64,000 bases of DNA from Siphonodentalium dalli (taxonomy: Eukaryota > Mollusca > Scaphopoda > Gadilida > Siphonodentaliidae): NCBI GenBank assembly GCA_032622095.1, contig CP136063.1, positions 24,616,987 through 24,680,986 on the forward strand. Reading direction: 5' to 3'. This document shows, in pieces, positions 1 to 11,275 of the stretch. The notes beneath the pieces were generated by a model. That model had not been told where the DNA came from, made no database searches, and worked only from the letters and a program-made list of their open reading frames with translations. A program made the translations under genes and the position numbers. Numbering within the stretch: position 1 is the stretch's first letter; every line of letters starts with the position of its first letter.

Positions 1-962
1 ATCGGGTTTCCCTTTGTACAGTCCGCGATCGGGTTTCCCTTTGTACAGCAATATATTCCCACTTTCGATATTTTCGGACTAGATCGTTCATATCACATAA
101 TTGAAAACCCACTTGCCAAAATTTATGTTAGATTTGGAAATAAAAATATGTTTACTGTACACTAATTGTTAGAGCTTACCTTTTGCTGTTACGGAACGAT
201 ATTTCATAAGTACGAAAATAATGAAATACGTTCGTCACCTAACTTCGTCTTGAATGTCGATCTATTGAGCGCTTTTATTAATTAGCTTTCTGACTCCATG
301 CTTTCAGTCTCCATTTGGGGTAAAAAAAAGTTTAGCCAAAAGTTTAGCCAAATGAAATTTTTATTAGCCAAATTCGAAAAAGATTAGCCATTGGCTAATT
401 TGGCTACCGACAGCGTGAACACTGTTGACGAGTAGTTAGCCCATAGGATATTTTCATATAATAAGTTGAACAAACATTTGTTGAACTTGTATATTATCAA
501 AAAATTTCCCTCCTGCACTTTTATTTATCTGTCATCTGCTTTTATCACCTTATCATCCCTCCAAATCAGTAATAGAACAGTCCGATGTACATTTTTTAAC
601 TGACTGGGAGTATCCATTTTTTATAGGATGGGTTAAAACATGACATCTGAACTACACAAAAATGTGAATATATAGTCCTTCGTTCATCGCGAATAATCAT
701 CGGTAAATAAACGGGCATGCTTCCGCCAGTGTGAGTTACTACATATACATATAATTTATATAAAAGAACAGCATTGTGTGCTGCCAATTTTGATACAAAT
801 TTATGAATTTATCTGCTTTGGGTAAGTCTATGCACTATGTGCGTTTGACACCTCATTGCAGTGTTTCACTTAATCACTTCAAGACACATTTTTTGCATAA
901 AAAATCCAACCATGTTCTATTTCAGATAATACCCTTGATAATTGTGCCCTTATTTCTTTTAG
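1..962. other. Intron or upstream sequence, no gene seen
   Basis: No exon with good borders and a fitting frame is visible. A 21-bp block beginning ATCGGGTTTCC occurs twice with a 27-bp period (1-48). Between about 330 and 405 the heptamer TAGCCAA recurs several times. The last bases are a strong pyrimidine tract and AG, the acceptor of exon 1. Confidence 0.5.
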
Positions 963-1108
963 TTCCCTGAAGACAAACTGAATTTCCTGATCATTCTGCA
1001 GAAAGTCGAAGTGGATGCCATCATTAATACAGGCAGCATGATATCGAATGTCACAATTTTGGCGAGTGACTTTAATGCTGGTAAAATTGGCTTCACCGAT
1101 GAATCAAA
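963..1108 (+). CDS. ADGRV1: Exon 1: Calx-beta to Calx-beta junction of ADGRV1-like receptor
   Basis: Internal coding exon of 146 nt. The acceptor is a T-rich tract ending TTTTAG and the donor is AAA|GTGAGT. Read from its first base it gives 48 codons and leaves AA (phase 2). The peptide contains FPEDKLNFLIILQKVEVDA, then NVTILASDFNAGKIGFTDES. A hydrophobic strand followed by V-T-I-L-A-x-D, then G-x-I-x-F, is the usual end of one Calx-beta repeat and start of the next. ADGRV1 carries dozens of such repeats. The AA remainder joins the first G of exon 2 to give Lys, and the next repeat then continues without a gap. Entry phase 0 is assumed because the upstream exon lies outside the window. Other Calx-beta proteins (FREM, NCX) are possible for this exon alone; the later GAIN-like exons favour ADGRV1. 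Confidence 0.72.
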
Positions 1109-1170
1109 GTGAGTTATTTATGATCAAAATGAAATTTAATTCTTTATGGATTGAAGTTAATTTGTATTAC

Positions 1171-1396
1171 AGTAGTGCCGTTAATAATCAACTCCTTAAC
1201 CACAGCAGAATTATGGGTAACTTTTCTGGATTTAGTCGGAAATATGGCTTATTGCCATTCATTGGAAAGCTCTCAGTGAGAGCTTTGAGAGCTAAATTCC
1301 GATGAATGGGAACAAGCCATATTTCCGACTAAATACTGAAAAGTTACCCATAATTCTGCTACGGTTAAGGAGTCGATTATTGAGGGCATTACCGTA
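1171..1396. repeat. Foldback element (long imperfect inverted repeat)
   Basis: Two arms of about 90 bp (about 1171-1262 and 1303-1396) are reverse complements with few mismatches, separated by about 40 bp. Outer ends read TAGTGCCGTTAATAATC on the left and, on the reverse strand of the right arm, TAATGCCCTCAATAATC. No coding capacity. Probably a non-autonomous hairpin transposon inside intron 1; the superfamily is not evident. Confidence 0.75.
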
Positions 1397-2456
1397 CTGA
1401 CCCGGTTCAAAGCCCATGCCCGTGTTTAAGCCCACCCATATCTTTTGGCCAAATTCCATGCACAGGGGTATATTCGTGTTTAAGCCCACCCCAAATTTTT
1501 GTCAATTTCAGCAGTGATAAGTAAGTATTTGCTAATGATACTCCCCAAATAAATAATTCCAATATAACGGGAAGTATATTCGCAAACGATCGGTGACGGC
1601 AAGAATGCCACGAAAAATGGAAAGTTATACTTCGTAGGTAAGTGATAATATTAAATGAAATAAAATAAAGTGAATCTTAAATTCTCATTTGTTTATTCAA
1701 TTATACGTCCCGGGGGAAACCAAAGGTTAACAGACATAAAATACAAAAGAACCCACTCGCTAACAGCGTATAGCTTTAAAAACCATGTGCGGCTATGCAC
1801 GTGCAATACTTTAATCAAAGCGCACCTGTTCAACATATTTTTCGTGTTCAGTGACAACATACCGTAGGTATGTTCCTACATGTGACCAAACACAAAGAAC
1901 TGGCTTCTTGGTTATTTAAACACACAGTGGGTATAATAATGGAGCAGAAGGGGGAACTTGTCATTCAACAACAATGTCTTCCAAACTACGTCAACGTTAT
2001 TCACCAAAATAAAGGTTATCGACATCAAACTGCATTTTGTTCACGTTTTACAGTATAAACAATTCAGGAGCAATAACTCTAAATATTCAAACACGTGCTT
2101 TTTTATACGTTTTAGCAGAAATACAAGCCTTTTGTCAGTACTGTTAATAATTACACTCACTGGCTTTTGTTAAACATGCAATTAGTCGCTATTGAAACAT
2201 CCTCTATGTGGAAAATGGATCACGAATAAAGTGCCGGGTTTATTGTTTTCCTAATCGGATTAAGTCTGAACATTGATATAAACTATAGACTATAAGATAA
2301 GGGATTTACCCATAACCCACACTACCGCTTACATAATAGTGTCATTTTAACATGGGAATTTTGGGCAATAAAACTACAAGACTTAAAGTGTTATTATAAT
2401 ATTTTAATATTCACATTTAATTGAAAAATTACTTTCTCAAAGTAACTTATAAATAC
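1397..2456. other. Intron 1, mostly unstructured
   Basis: A 17-bp block CGTGTTTAAGCCCACCC occurs twice, at 1421-1437 and 1475-1491. No exon or transposon end was recognised in the rest. Confidence 0.4.
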
Positions 2457-2600
2457 TTAGGCCACGGTTTTTTTATTTTGTGTTTACGGATTTTTTCGGC
2501 CATAATCAACTTGGGTAGGATGAAAAAATTTAAAAAATAAAAAACTGAAAAATGTGTTTTTATTTTTTTTTTTTTTTTGGGGTTTGTAAACTCAATTTTA
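2457..2600 (+). repeat. Single end of the GGCCACTG inverted-repeat family
   Basis: From 2460 the sequence GGCCACGGTTTTTTTATTTT resembles the two ends of the element at 8400-10055, and the T-rich continuation with CGGATTTTTTC is also shared. It is preceded by TTA. No partner end was found nearby, so this is either a solo end or a strongly decayed copy. A long poly-T tract lies near 2560. Confidence 0.45.
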
Positions 2601-2839
2601 GCTCACCTTTTAAAGATGAAGATTCAAGTGAGTTATACCCATCACTTTTAAGGAATCCTCAGAAAAGGTGACCACTCAATAGTCCCTGAACTATCTTATT
2701 TCAGATACACTGAGAGTAATATATGCAGGACTGATGTGACAATGGGGCTTGCCATACCCCATATTGTATATATCGGTATAAACCAAAGTATGGTCTCACT
2801 TTCTCATGCTATTTTGACTAGGTGATACTCTGTCATGGG

Positions 2840-3100
2840 AGTGGCTAAAATAACTCATTCCCATCCACCTGTCAATGTACACAGCAAATTTCAAACAGAT
2901 TGGATGAAAATGTGGGCTGTAGTCCGTGGTAAAGGATTTAAGTGCAAAATCCTAGATGGCCACCGGTGGCTATGTTTTTTTTAAATGGGCATGACCAAAA
3001 TCACTCGTTCCCATCTACGTGTCAGTGTACATAGCAAATGTCATGAATATTGGATGACAAATGTGGGCCTATTAGCCCGTACTAAAGGATTTAAGTGAGT
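2840..3100. repeat. Two-copy tandem repeat, 150-bp period
   Basis: The block at 2851-2880 (ACTCATTCCCATCCACCTGT and following) recurs at 3001-3030 with a few changes, and the flanking bases through 'GGATGA...ATGTGGGC' and 'AAAGGATTTAAGTG' recur as well. No coding frame. It resembles the low-copy 150-bp repeats further on only in period. Confidence 0.6.
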
Positions 3101-3789
3101 TATATAAAAGGATGACGAAGTGACTCAGGAACGAAGTGACCTGTTCCCGTATTAATCCAAGTATTTTTTGTTTGCATTAGGCCTAAATTTCTGCAGTAAT
3201 ATATAAAGAAATAAGGTGCCCCATTTGCAGAAATAATTTTACCAACACGTTTTTTAGCTTTAATTTCTCCCCACCATGAAAACACATCCACTGAAAAAGT
3301 GTGAAAAATAATTGGCTTTTTTAAGGACAAAAGTCACAATACACATGTCACAAATTCGTTTTAATACAATGAAGGGAAACATACACGTTTGTATGTCGAG
3401 TTTATCAATGGGACATTTAATTTCTACCCTTGATTTCTTTAACAAGCTGCCGCTTGTATAAATGTCAACGACGAACGGTTTTGGATTTACAGAAATACTT
3501 CCGGGTTTGGAAGGGAGGTAACTCACTATTAAATAAACGTGTATATAAAAACACGCACCGGAACATTTCCCCGAAGTGTTTTCATTCGATAAATTGGAAA
3601 AGATGGGAGGCTGTCACTGGGGGAGGGGTTGTACAAATATAATTTTGACAATCAATATCCGATTTATTCTTTCAATATTCGACCCAAATATGTGGGTCGG
3701 CGGAAAATATAAAATAAAAAAAGGTGGTGGTTTTTATGTTTACCCATACCATGTATGGTAAACATAGTGTCGTTGTCCGGATTGACCAC

Positions 3790-4620
3790 TCGTCGTGCGT
3801 GCGTCCGTCCGTCTGTCCGTCCGTCTGTCTGTCTGTCCGTAGACACTTTATGTGTAATGCGATAACTCAAACATTTTTTACCTGATCAAAACCAAATTTT
3901 GTATATGGGGTTTTCAGCCCAAAATACAGATCGAGTTCGAATATGGGTTTGATCCGACTTTTTTTGACAGAGTTATGGCCCTTTTTCGACTTAGAATTCA
4001 CGCATTCTGCCATAACTCAAACATTTTTTATCTGATCGGAACCAAATTTGGTATGTGAGTTTCTCGGCCCAAAATACAGATCGAGTTCGAATATTGGTTT
4101 GATCCGACTTTTTATTACGGAGTTATGGCCCTTTTTCGACTTAGAATTAATGAATTCTGCCATAACTCAAACATTTTTTATCTGATCGGAACCAAATTTG
4201 GTATGTGAGTTTCTCGACCCAAAATACAGATCGAGTTCGAATATGGGTTTGATCGGAGTTTTTTTTTACGGAGTTATGGCCCTTTTTCGACTTAGAATTC
4301 ATGAATTCTGCCATAACTCAAACATTTTTTATCTGATTGGAACCAAATTTGGTGTATGAGTTTCTCAGACCAACATACAGATTGATTTCGAATATGGGTT
4401 TGATCGGATTTTTTTTAATGGTGTTATGGTCCTTTGACACATGATTCACACATACATGTACTTCGATAAATCAACCATTTTTCATCTTATAGGAACCAAA
4501 TTTGGTATGTGAGTTTCTCAACTCAAAATACAGAACGAGTTTGAATATGGGTTAGATCCAATTTGTTATACCAGAGATATGGCCCTTTTTAAACTAAGAA
4601 TTATCCAGATTATAACCCAA
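3790..4620. repeat. GTCC/GTCT microsatellite and five-copy 150-bp tandem repeat
   Basis: A (GTCC/GTCT)n stretch at about 3800-3840 leads into tandem units of about 150 bp. Each begins near ATAACTCAAACATTTTTTA and holds ACCAAATTTGGTATGTGAG, then GTTATGGCCCTTTTTCGAC. Unit starts fall at about 3861, 4011, 4161, 4312 and 4462, with the last unit decayed. The pairing of this microsatellite with such units suggests an element tail or a mollusc-type dispersed repeat. No protein is encoded. Confidence 0.75.
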
Positions 4621-6402
4621 GTAACTTACAATTAATGAATACCTGCTTCTCTGTGAGCAAGATAAAAGACAATATAGTTTATTGCTTTGAGAGTTATTTA
4701 TAGCCCTCATATGTTAGGTCTGTATAAGAGACACAGTGAATTATTGGATAAATTTATTTAGCTATCTTTTTAACCACAACTTAGCCAGGTGAATTTATTT
4801 AACTAGACCAATGGAGCTCTCTAAGTCCTTGGATGATGGGACTACATTGGATCAAACAGGGCAGAGATAGGTGATTTAACCCCTTTTACCCATTCCATGT
4901 CTTTTAACCTTTTCCATTAAATAAATAATTATATTATTTTGATATCTCACATGGCAATTTGCAACAACATGAATAGAACTGCTCACACTATGTATGATAG
5001 TGGTGACAGGCTCTAGAGTTTAGATGTTATATTAACCCTTCTATATTGACTCATACATTCCAATAATTTGTGTTATTACTGGTTATTATGTACATTTGTC
5101 ATATACTACTTTAGATCATAACAGTATACTCTATAATTCAACATTAAAAGATTATGATTCTGATCTTAACAATTTACTATCGCCAAGGGATGGGTTAAAC
5201 ATCTGCCGATCGTGATCGGCCTCTCGTTATACTAGTACATGTATCATGATGGCTTATATTTGTCATAATAATGTTGATGTCTGTTTCTTCACATGAAACA
5301 TTTTGTGTGGAGAAGTGCATGACAGTGAACAGCTTGCTAATATCCTTCCAGTCAAGATCGATAAGTGTGTAAACAAAATTATTCACTCGAATACACAACC
5401 GACTGTCGAAACTACAATAATTATTAATAAGGCTGCAGTTTGGCATAACAACATTTTGTTTAATTGAAGGCCAGCCTGGCATTGTTTTTCAGTTTGTGTT
5501 TGTTGTTCGTTTTTATTTTTTTTATTTTACGTTTTGATGGAAGATATTGACTTTCTAGAGAGGATTTGTTTTAATTGTTAGCCTAGATAAAATCCAATGA
5601 TTGCCTCTCATAAAGAGCATCCATGTTTTCGTCGCGGTATAGACAATAAAGAACGTTCTCAATTATGAACGTGCTCTATTTCGATATGCCATGGGTAATT
5701 TTGTATGTGGTATTGTGACATTTAAATATAAAGAGAGTCAATGCTTCCGTCTCCCAAAAGCAGTAGACAATAAAGAGCGTTCTAAATTACGCATTGTGTT
5801 GTCTTTTTGGTGGTACTTAATAATGATTCGCTAGCCCACCCACAACAGAACACACTACATCTACTAGGCATCTTGGCATATGTGGAGATGACAGATACTC
5901 GGGATATTTATATCGAAAGTAAAACAAATAAAAAAAACACAAAACAAAAGCGCCTAAATATATAGAGTTAACATTATTCAGCCCAGTGTTTATATAACAT
6001 TTGGGCGCTTCTTATGTATGACCAGGGGAATGGGATCCTCCGTCGCCCTTTCTATTCACTTTGGGGCATTTTACAGTGCAAACAAGTTCGCGACTGAGAT
6101 TTAAATATATTAAACCGTACTACTACAGTAGACCTAACGTAATAAAACTTCATGAACTATTTAACTCTAGTGGTACGAAAGCTATGAAAAAACTATCAAT
6201 ATTTATAAATAAGGCCCAGCATGAGATAAACCACTCCTGAGGCTTAACAACGTGTTACCAACCAACCCCCCCCCCCATCCACCCCACCCCCCGGACGAAA
6301 TCTATACACATGGCTGCCAAATTACGCCAACCTTTCTTATGAATACACAAATATCCTGTTTAATTCCCAATATATTCATACATATCATTGTGAATTGCAT
6401 GC
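4621..6402. other. Intron 1 sequence without recognised genes
   Basis: No convincing exon. A block AGACAATAAAGAACGTTCT at 5641 is repeated with one change at 5765. A C-rich run lies at about 6266-6295. Short open frames on the minus strand near 5195-5482 have no recognisable motif and I treat them as chance. Confidence 0.35.
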
Positions 6403-6410
6403 ACTGTAAC

Positions 6411-7759
6411 TAGGGCCATGCGAATTGGGGATTTCATTTCGAATCGAATCTCGAATCGAATCACGAGATGATTCGCGATTCGAATCGAATCTAAACCTTT
6501 CGCGGACATCGAAATTTAGCATGATTGTACCGGAGAAAAGTTGAATGAACACCTTTAGATTCGTGTAAATCATAAACAACTCGACGTGTGTATTATTTTC
6601 ATTTCTTCTGCGTAAGATTATAATGTGCTATTTAGTCATTTACATGGATCGGGTTCAAACATCGGCGTTAACCATTGTGTAAAATAGTCATACTTTTCGA
6701 TAAAAAAAAATCAACAATGTTACGATATGTCGCAAGCTATCGATTGTACCCCAGTGTTGATTAATGAGGACCAACCCATCCAGGAAATTCCCAGCTGACG
6801 TGCTGTGCATGGCACCAGATTCGTTGTGTCCGTGGTGGCGAACATGACCCTACTTAAATCCAACCCATATTTAACACACTGGGTTCTGGTCAGTTTCTCT
6901 GTAGCATTTGCCGTGTGATTGGCTTCATTGTCCTCTAAATTGATCACGGACAAACATCTTGTGACAAACTTCCATTCGACGCTTACATAATGGGTGGTCA
7001 GCACAAGATAATTACTGTTGTTGTTGGACTTCCAGTGATCGAAAGTGACTGAAACTTTGGATTTCCCCGTTATCAGTTTTCAAATAGGCCTTCAAACTAC
7101 CCTCCATTGACTCTCTCAGGTCATTTACTTTTCTTGATAGCTTTGTGGGGTGGTGAGTCATAACTTTCTCCAGTGAGCACATCACATATTGTTTGAACCT
7201 CGCGACATAATTATGTGTTTGGGGACGAAATGTTGGCCCATCGTGGACTGTTTCTTGTGTGCGGAATCATGATCACCTACTTGCAAAGTTCAACTTTCGT
7301 TTTTTTTTTTATTTTCCGTCTGTATCGTTCTCTCGAACAGAGTGGGGTGCTTCCGCTGGACATGCAGCCTAAGGTGTGTTGTTGTACCAGTGGGTTGAAC
7401 AGACAAAAGCGTGGGACAGTGCTTACACGCATATTTGTTCTCGCCTTTTAATAAATTGAACTGGCAACGAAACTCATTCATTTTGGTTTTGTATTATTTT
7501 GTAAACACGCGCCTCAGGAATTCCCAATTACGTCACTTCAATATTCATTACGACATTACCTACATTGGTCCTATTTATAGATTATTGCTCGACGCAGCGA
7601 TCTGTTTGATCACCGGGTTATGACAGTTGATTGCCTATATATGATGTATGATCATGAATGATTCGAAAATACTCGAATCGGACAGTCGAATCGAATTGAA
7701 TCGAATCAGGACGACCGATTCGCGAATCGAATCGAATCTCGAAGCTTCGCAGGGAACTA
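6411..7759 (-). mobile_element. Decayed hAT transposon with perfect 8-bp target duplication
   Basis: The element is bounded by the direct 8-mer ACTGTAAC (6403-6410 and 7760-7767). Its ends are inverted: TAGGGCCATGCGAA on the left and, on the reverse strand of the right end, TAGTTCCCTGCGAA. Both subterminal regions are full of GAATC/GATTC words such as TCGAATCGAATC. An 8-bp duplication with short TAGGG-like ends is the hAT hallmark. The interior encodes remnants of a BED finger and hAT transposase on the minus strand. At about 1.35 kb it is shorter than a typical autonomous hAT, so it is internally deleted. Confidence 0.85.
6720..7481 (-). pseudogene. hAT/ZBED-type transposase remnant (BED finger plus catalytic-core fragment)
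   Basis: Read on the minus strand, 7481-7290 encodes a BED-type zinc finger: KYACKHC gives the C-x2-C pair, and THLRLHVQRKHPTLFE supplies the His pair before the typical K-H-P-x-L-F. Further along, 7004-6720 encodes LTTHYVSVEWKFVTRCLSV, a spaced HTAN, and VMFATTDTTN. This matches the hAT order of (T)aHy.s..W.l, HTa.n and the TDn.N segment. The two parts are not in one open frame, and the C-terminal dimerisation region is missing. The protein cannot be active. In an intact relative it would bind the element's ends and cut and paste it; here only the DNA ends could still be substrates for another source. Confidence 0.75.
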
Positions 7760-7767
7760 ACTGTAAC

Positions 7768-8396
7768 ACATTTCCTCTCAATATGTATTGTTATACGATG
7801 AGAGTATCCAATAAATTGAATTGACTGACACTGACGAATAGTCACTGAGTGATTACACATCACTGAGTGAATACGAGACAATCAAAGCACTACTGCCATC
7901 TATTCAACAAAGCAGACACGTGGCAGCATGTTATTAATGGTTACAAAAACAACCATTCTAGGCGCTACTAATTACTTTATTCACATAATTATTGTTTTCT
8001 ATTCCAGATAAACGGCCAAAGCAGCCACACTATCTTCATTAATTAGATAACACATTGAATAGCGACGTAATCTATACACCACACGCGCACATACGACTCC
8101 ACAATTTAGTATCGGCTGACTTACGATTACGTCATCGTAGTCAGCATAATAAACTCCGGCTCCGAATCTGTGTTTTTAATTTGCTCGCCCACAACTACGT
8201 CACTCATAGTCAAGTCACGGAAATCTCCGAATACCGGTGGTGGTATTATTTATTTATTTTACAGGTTATTTATTATGCGATCGGAATGGGACTTGGGTCA
8301 TTTTAATCACAACAGGGAGAGCTTTCCGATTGCATTTTGTAGTTTCTAGACCGAATAAATCCTTTAATATCTGAACATTTCCTAAGGGAACAATAC
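7768..8396. other. Intron 1 sequence without recognised genes
   Basis: No exon or complete repeat recognised. A 23-nt block at 8368-8390 (TATCTGAACATTTCC and the next eight bases) is identical to 21657-21679, so it belongs to a dispersed repeat. Confidence 0.35.
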
Positions 8397-8689
8397 TCAG
8401 GCCACTGTTTTTTGATTAGTTGGTAAGCGGAATTTTTTCTGGAAAAGTTGGGTCGGTTGGTCGGAAAAAAAATAAAATGGAAAACACTCAAATATTCAAA
8501 TTTTCAAATAAAAGGAAAATGGTCTGAAAATAACTTTGTATCATATCTATTATCTTACATCTATTGTTGGCATCTCAATATACAGCAAGATACTTGATCT
8601 GACTAGAAAAACAAGGTTGATATATGTTTGTAATCACTTTTAATACTCTTTAAACATAACATAGCGAAAACAAAACCACAAAACTAGAT

Positions 8690-8874
8690 GTTGATTTTAT
8701 TTGACATTATACAGTATATACATTTGACATACTATATGAATTTAGTATAATATAGTGCCATAAAGGTGTAATATATATGTGAATTTATATTACATCTATT
8801 TGGCACTATATTATATCAAATGTGTATAATATGTAAAATATACTTTGCTATAAATGTCAAATAAAATCGTCAAC
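8690..8874. mobile_element. Small hairpin MITE
   Basis: Ends GTTGATTTTATTTGACAT at 8690 and ATGTCAAATAAAATCGTCAAC at about 8854-8874 are inverted, with a 3-bp insertion in the right copy. The interior is a second AT-rich inverted repeat including TATAGTGCCA and TGGCACTATA. It is nested in the larger element and has no coding capacity. Confidence 0.65.
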
Positions 8875-9074
8875 TCAACAAGCGTGAGCATGATACAAAC
8901 TTTTTGGAACTTACCATTTAAGGACAAACTATTCAAACAGTTCTTATGTGTTTAAAGTATAGAAGAGAGGTGATATGATTGAAGATCATATGGGACTTAT
9001 GTATAAACAATTTTTCACAGACCAAACAAAATTCTTCAATTGAGCTACATACATTGGAACTAGAAGACATGCCT

Positions 9075-9319
9075 TTAACCCTTTGAGTGCCAGGTCCGAT
9101 TTTTGTATCGACCCATATACCCTGTGCCAATGCATTCTCTTATATATGCGAGTCGACCATAGATCGCCTCGCATATATAAGAGAATGCATTGGCCTAACA
9201 ATTATTTTATTTTTTTTACAATTTTTTACAATTTTAATAATTTATTCTTATATTCTTTAACAGACTTATTTTGTAGGTTTAGGGCCGATGAGATCGGCCC
9301 CTGGCACTCAAAGGGTTAA
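9075..9319. mobile_element. piggyBac-like MITE, TTAA-flanked, single hairpin
   Basis: TTAA lies at both edges (9075-9078 and 9316-9319). The ends are CCCTTTGAGTGCCAGG and its reverse complement. TTAA duplication followed by CCC is characteristic of the piggyBac superfamily. The interior carries a near-perfect hairpin (about 9127-9194) built from CCAATGCATTCTCTTATATA and its complement. The same hairpin sequence appears in MITEs with other terminal sequences at 11276, 12413, 16559 and 22487. Confidence 0.8.
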
Positions 9320-9551
9320 ATTTAAACAAGCAATTCACTCAAATGAGAGTGTAAGACAGCATTTATTCTCACAGAGAATAATTTCCGAGCAGAACATGTT
9401 GTTATAAAAGCAGCTTCCATTGTAGTAGTACTACTATATATTCAGTTATTCTAAAATTTAAATACAAGAATGGATGATTTTGCCTTTTTTGAGTTTTGGT
9501 CTCAATTTCATAAATTTCAATTTTATTTGCAAATTATTTCTTAATATTTAC

Positions 9552-9833
9552 CTGCACTGGCACTTCTTCAACAATAGTCCTGCTCCTAGCGAAAATGTAC
9601 TTGTATCCAAATGAACTGAGGGCCGACACCGGAACGTCGGGTTCCTCGATTTTGGTGACCCCCTCAGTAAATTGTTCGGTAAGACCACCAAAGTAGTCAT
9701 GATGAATCAATGCATCATCCTCGATAAACGAGAACAGCTCTCGAACTGTTATTTCGGGATAAACACATTTCAGCTGTTTTCTTATGGTCTTGTTTTCCGA
9801 AATGACAACTGCACACAGACATACTTTTGCCAT
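9552..9833 (-). CDS. Possible first coding exon of an unrecognised protein
   Basis: On the minus strand an ATG at 9833-9831 opens exactly 94 codons and ends at a good donor, CAG|GTAAAT, in phase 0. The peptide starts MAKVCLCAVVISENK, continues with RELFSFIEDDALIHHDYFGG and ends RTIVEEVPVQ. It is acidic, has no signal peptide or membrane segment, and looks like real protein rather than chance translation. Upstream of the ATG is a CpG-containing stretch with CACTTCCGCC, an ETS-like promoter word. I do not recognise the family. Because it lies between the inverted ends at 8400 and 10055, it may be a transposon gene's first exon, a captured host exon, or an exon of an unrelated minus-strand gene. 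No second exon was found on its downstream side. Confidence 0.4.
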
Positions 9834-10058
9834 TTTGAAAAAACGAAAGTAGCCTAGCATTGTTACTAGATTACATAGTGGCGGAAGTGATGCAGAAAAC
9901 ACGGATGCGAAACGTCGCCAAAATTAATCCATTCCTACAAACGGTACACAAAGCGATCTTTTTTTCATTTTTTTAATAAAATTTTATTTTTTTCTAAAAA
10001 CCGAAAAGAAACGACTCGGCGGATCCGCGAACCAACTAATAAAAAAACAGTGGCCTCA

Positions 10059-10730
10059 TCAATGAATATTTATTATAGAAAGGATTAACGTAACACAGTG
10101 TGACTTATTTTGAGGGAAGCTCACACTAAGTTACATCTTCCGAGAAACGACAAGTCAACAATACTACGATTTATCCTGCTGTTATTCCATTCAATAAATC
10201 CATTCTATAAATTGTGATATTAAACGTTTGATAACAGGAAATAGTGCCAGGTGACCTTTGACTTCCGGTTTCTCATCTGTTTAGATTCCGTATGCTACGT
10301 CTCAAAATACTAAAGCTTCCAGTATTTTTCCAATGAACTATAATGAATGAAGAGTTTGAAAAGTTATGTTATTAAATTTACGCCATTAATTACGCCAAAG
10401 AGTCTTTATTTATCTGGGACTATTTCTTTATGCGGGCAAATAACACAAAGTACGTGAAACATCATTGCATGCCTTATATAAGCCAAATTTAGTTTCGCGT
10501 CCATTTGTTGATTTAAGTATATGTTGAGGTTTTGGATCATGTAATAAATATTATCTACAACCCGTCCCCCGATTATAGCGTGATTTACAAAACTCGTCCA
10601 GTAAACTTCGGACTCGTTGTAGATCCTCTATATATATAATAGACTCAGTATCTGTATTAGACTGAGATTGTATGCATATAATCTCACATAATCTGGTGCC
10701 GAACTGAACACAACATATTATTTATCACAG
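10059..10730. other. End of intron 1, no gene seen
   Basis: A small imperfect hairpin lies at about 10088-10134 (GTAACACAGTGTGACTT versus AAGCTCACACTAAGTTAC). The rest is plain AT-rich intron, ending in the acceptor TTTATCACAG at 10730. Confidence 0.4.
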
Positions 10731-10935
10731 GTTCAACATTGTGTCAGCAACTGCAAAGCATGTGTTGCTGAAGGTCATTTGTGCCAAAGGTCAGGGGTTC
10801 AATGTAACTGTCGGATATTCAACGCTACAGCGGACATCTACCAAGCGGGAGAACGACATTACCATATATCCTGCTTTGGAAGCAGAGGACTTCCTCGGAG
10901 ATACAGGAAGGTTGTCCTTCCGAGAAAATAAGCAG
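10731..10935 (+). CDS. ADGRV1: Exon 2: Calx-beta repeat, N-terminal half
   Basis: The 205-nt exon has acceptor ATCACAG and donor CAG|GTTTGT. Its first G completes the Lys codon started in exon 1, followed by 68 codons ending in phase 0. The peptide includes HVLLKVICAKG, FNVTVGYSTLQRTS, EAEDFLGDTGRLSF and RENKQ. Calx-beta repeats show the same order: a strand (v.l.V.R..g), 'v.V.y.T', an acidic D-F pair, 'G.l.F', then a charged residue. These repeats fold as immunoglobulin-like beta sandwiches that bind Ca2+ through acidic loop residues. FLGDTG is likely the D-Y/F-x-x-x-x-G loop. An ATG lies at codon 7 in another reading of the same region, but a gene start here is unlikely because the repeat begins upstream. 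Confidence 0.8.
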
Positions 10936-11275
10936 GTTTGTAGTCATGCCAATTATTTCCCCTTGTATTTTTTTGTATTATTTATCTTGCTGCTAGTTAG
11001 GATACAATTTATATATTGTGTTTCTTTATGCATGTTTGCATGGCCGTGACTGGAGGGTCTTTGCTGAGGGTAGGGCATCCATCTTTTAATATCCGAGTGT
11101 AGATCTCCTTGAAGATCAAAAGTCCAAACTTTGTGAAATCCATTGTATCTTTCTTCTCCTCAGGTGGGTTAGAATTTTCGAAGTGATTCCTCAAACTTTT
11201 TCTAAAATATGGAATGAATATAAGAAAATGTTTTACTCATAAGGACATATTTTACATTAAATATTTGTTGGGAAA

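Larger units (their letters stand above)
8397..10058. mobile_element. Candidate transposon with GGCCACTG inverted ends
   Basis: The left end at 8400 reads GGCCACTGTTTTTTGATTAG. The right end is its reverse complement, closing with CAGTGGCC at 10055. Similarity continues inward for roughly 100 bp as T/A-rich sequence with weaker matching. TCA flanks both ends (8397-8399 and 10056-10058), consistent with a 3-bp target duplication. A third copy of the end lies at 2460. A 3-bp duplication and GGCC...GTT ends recall PIF/Harbinger, but no transposase is visible, so that is only a suggestion. Two smaller MITEs sit inside it, and a minus-strand coding exon lies near the right end. Confidence 0.55.

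Noticed and set aside
5195-5482. 95-codon minus-strand frame
   Set aside because: Ordinary intron sequence with no recognisable domain or paired splice sites.
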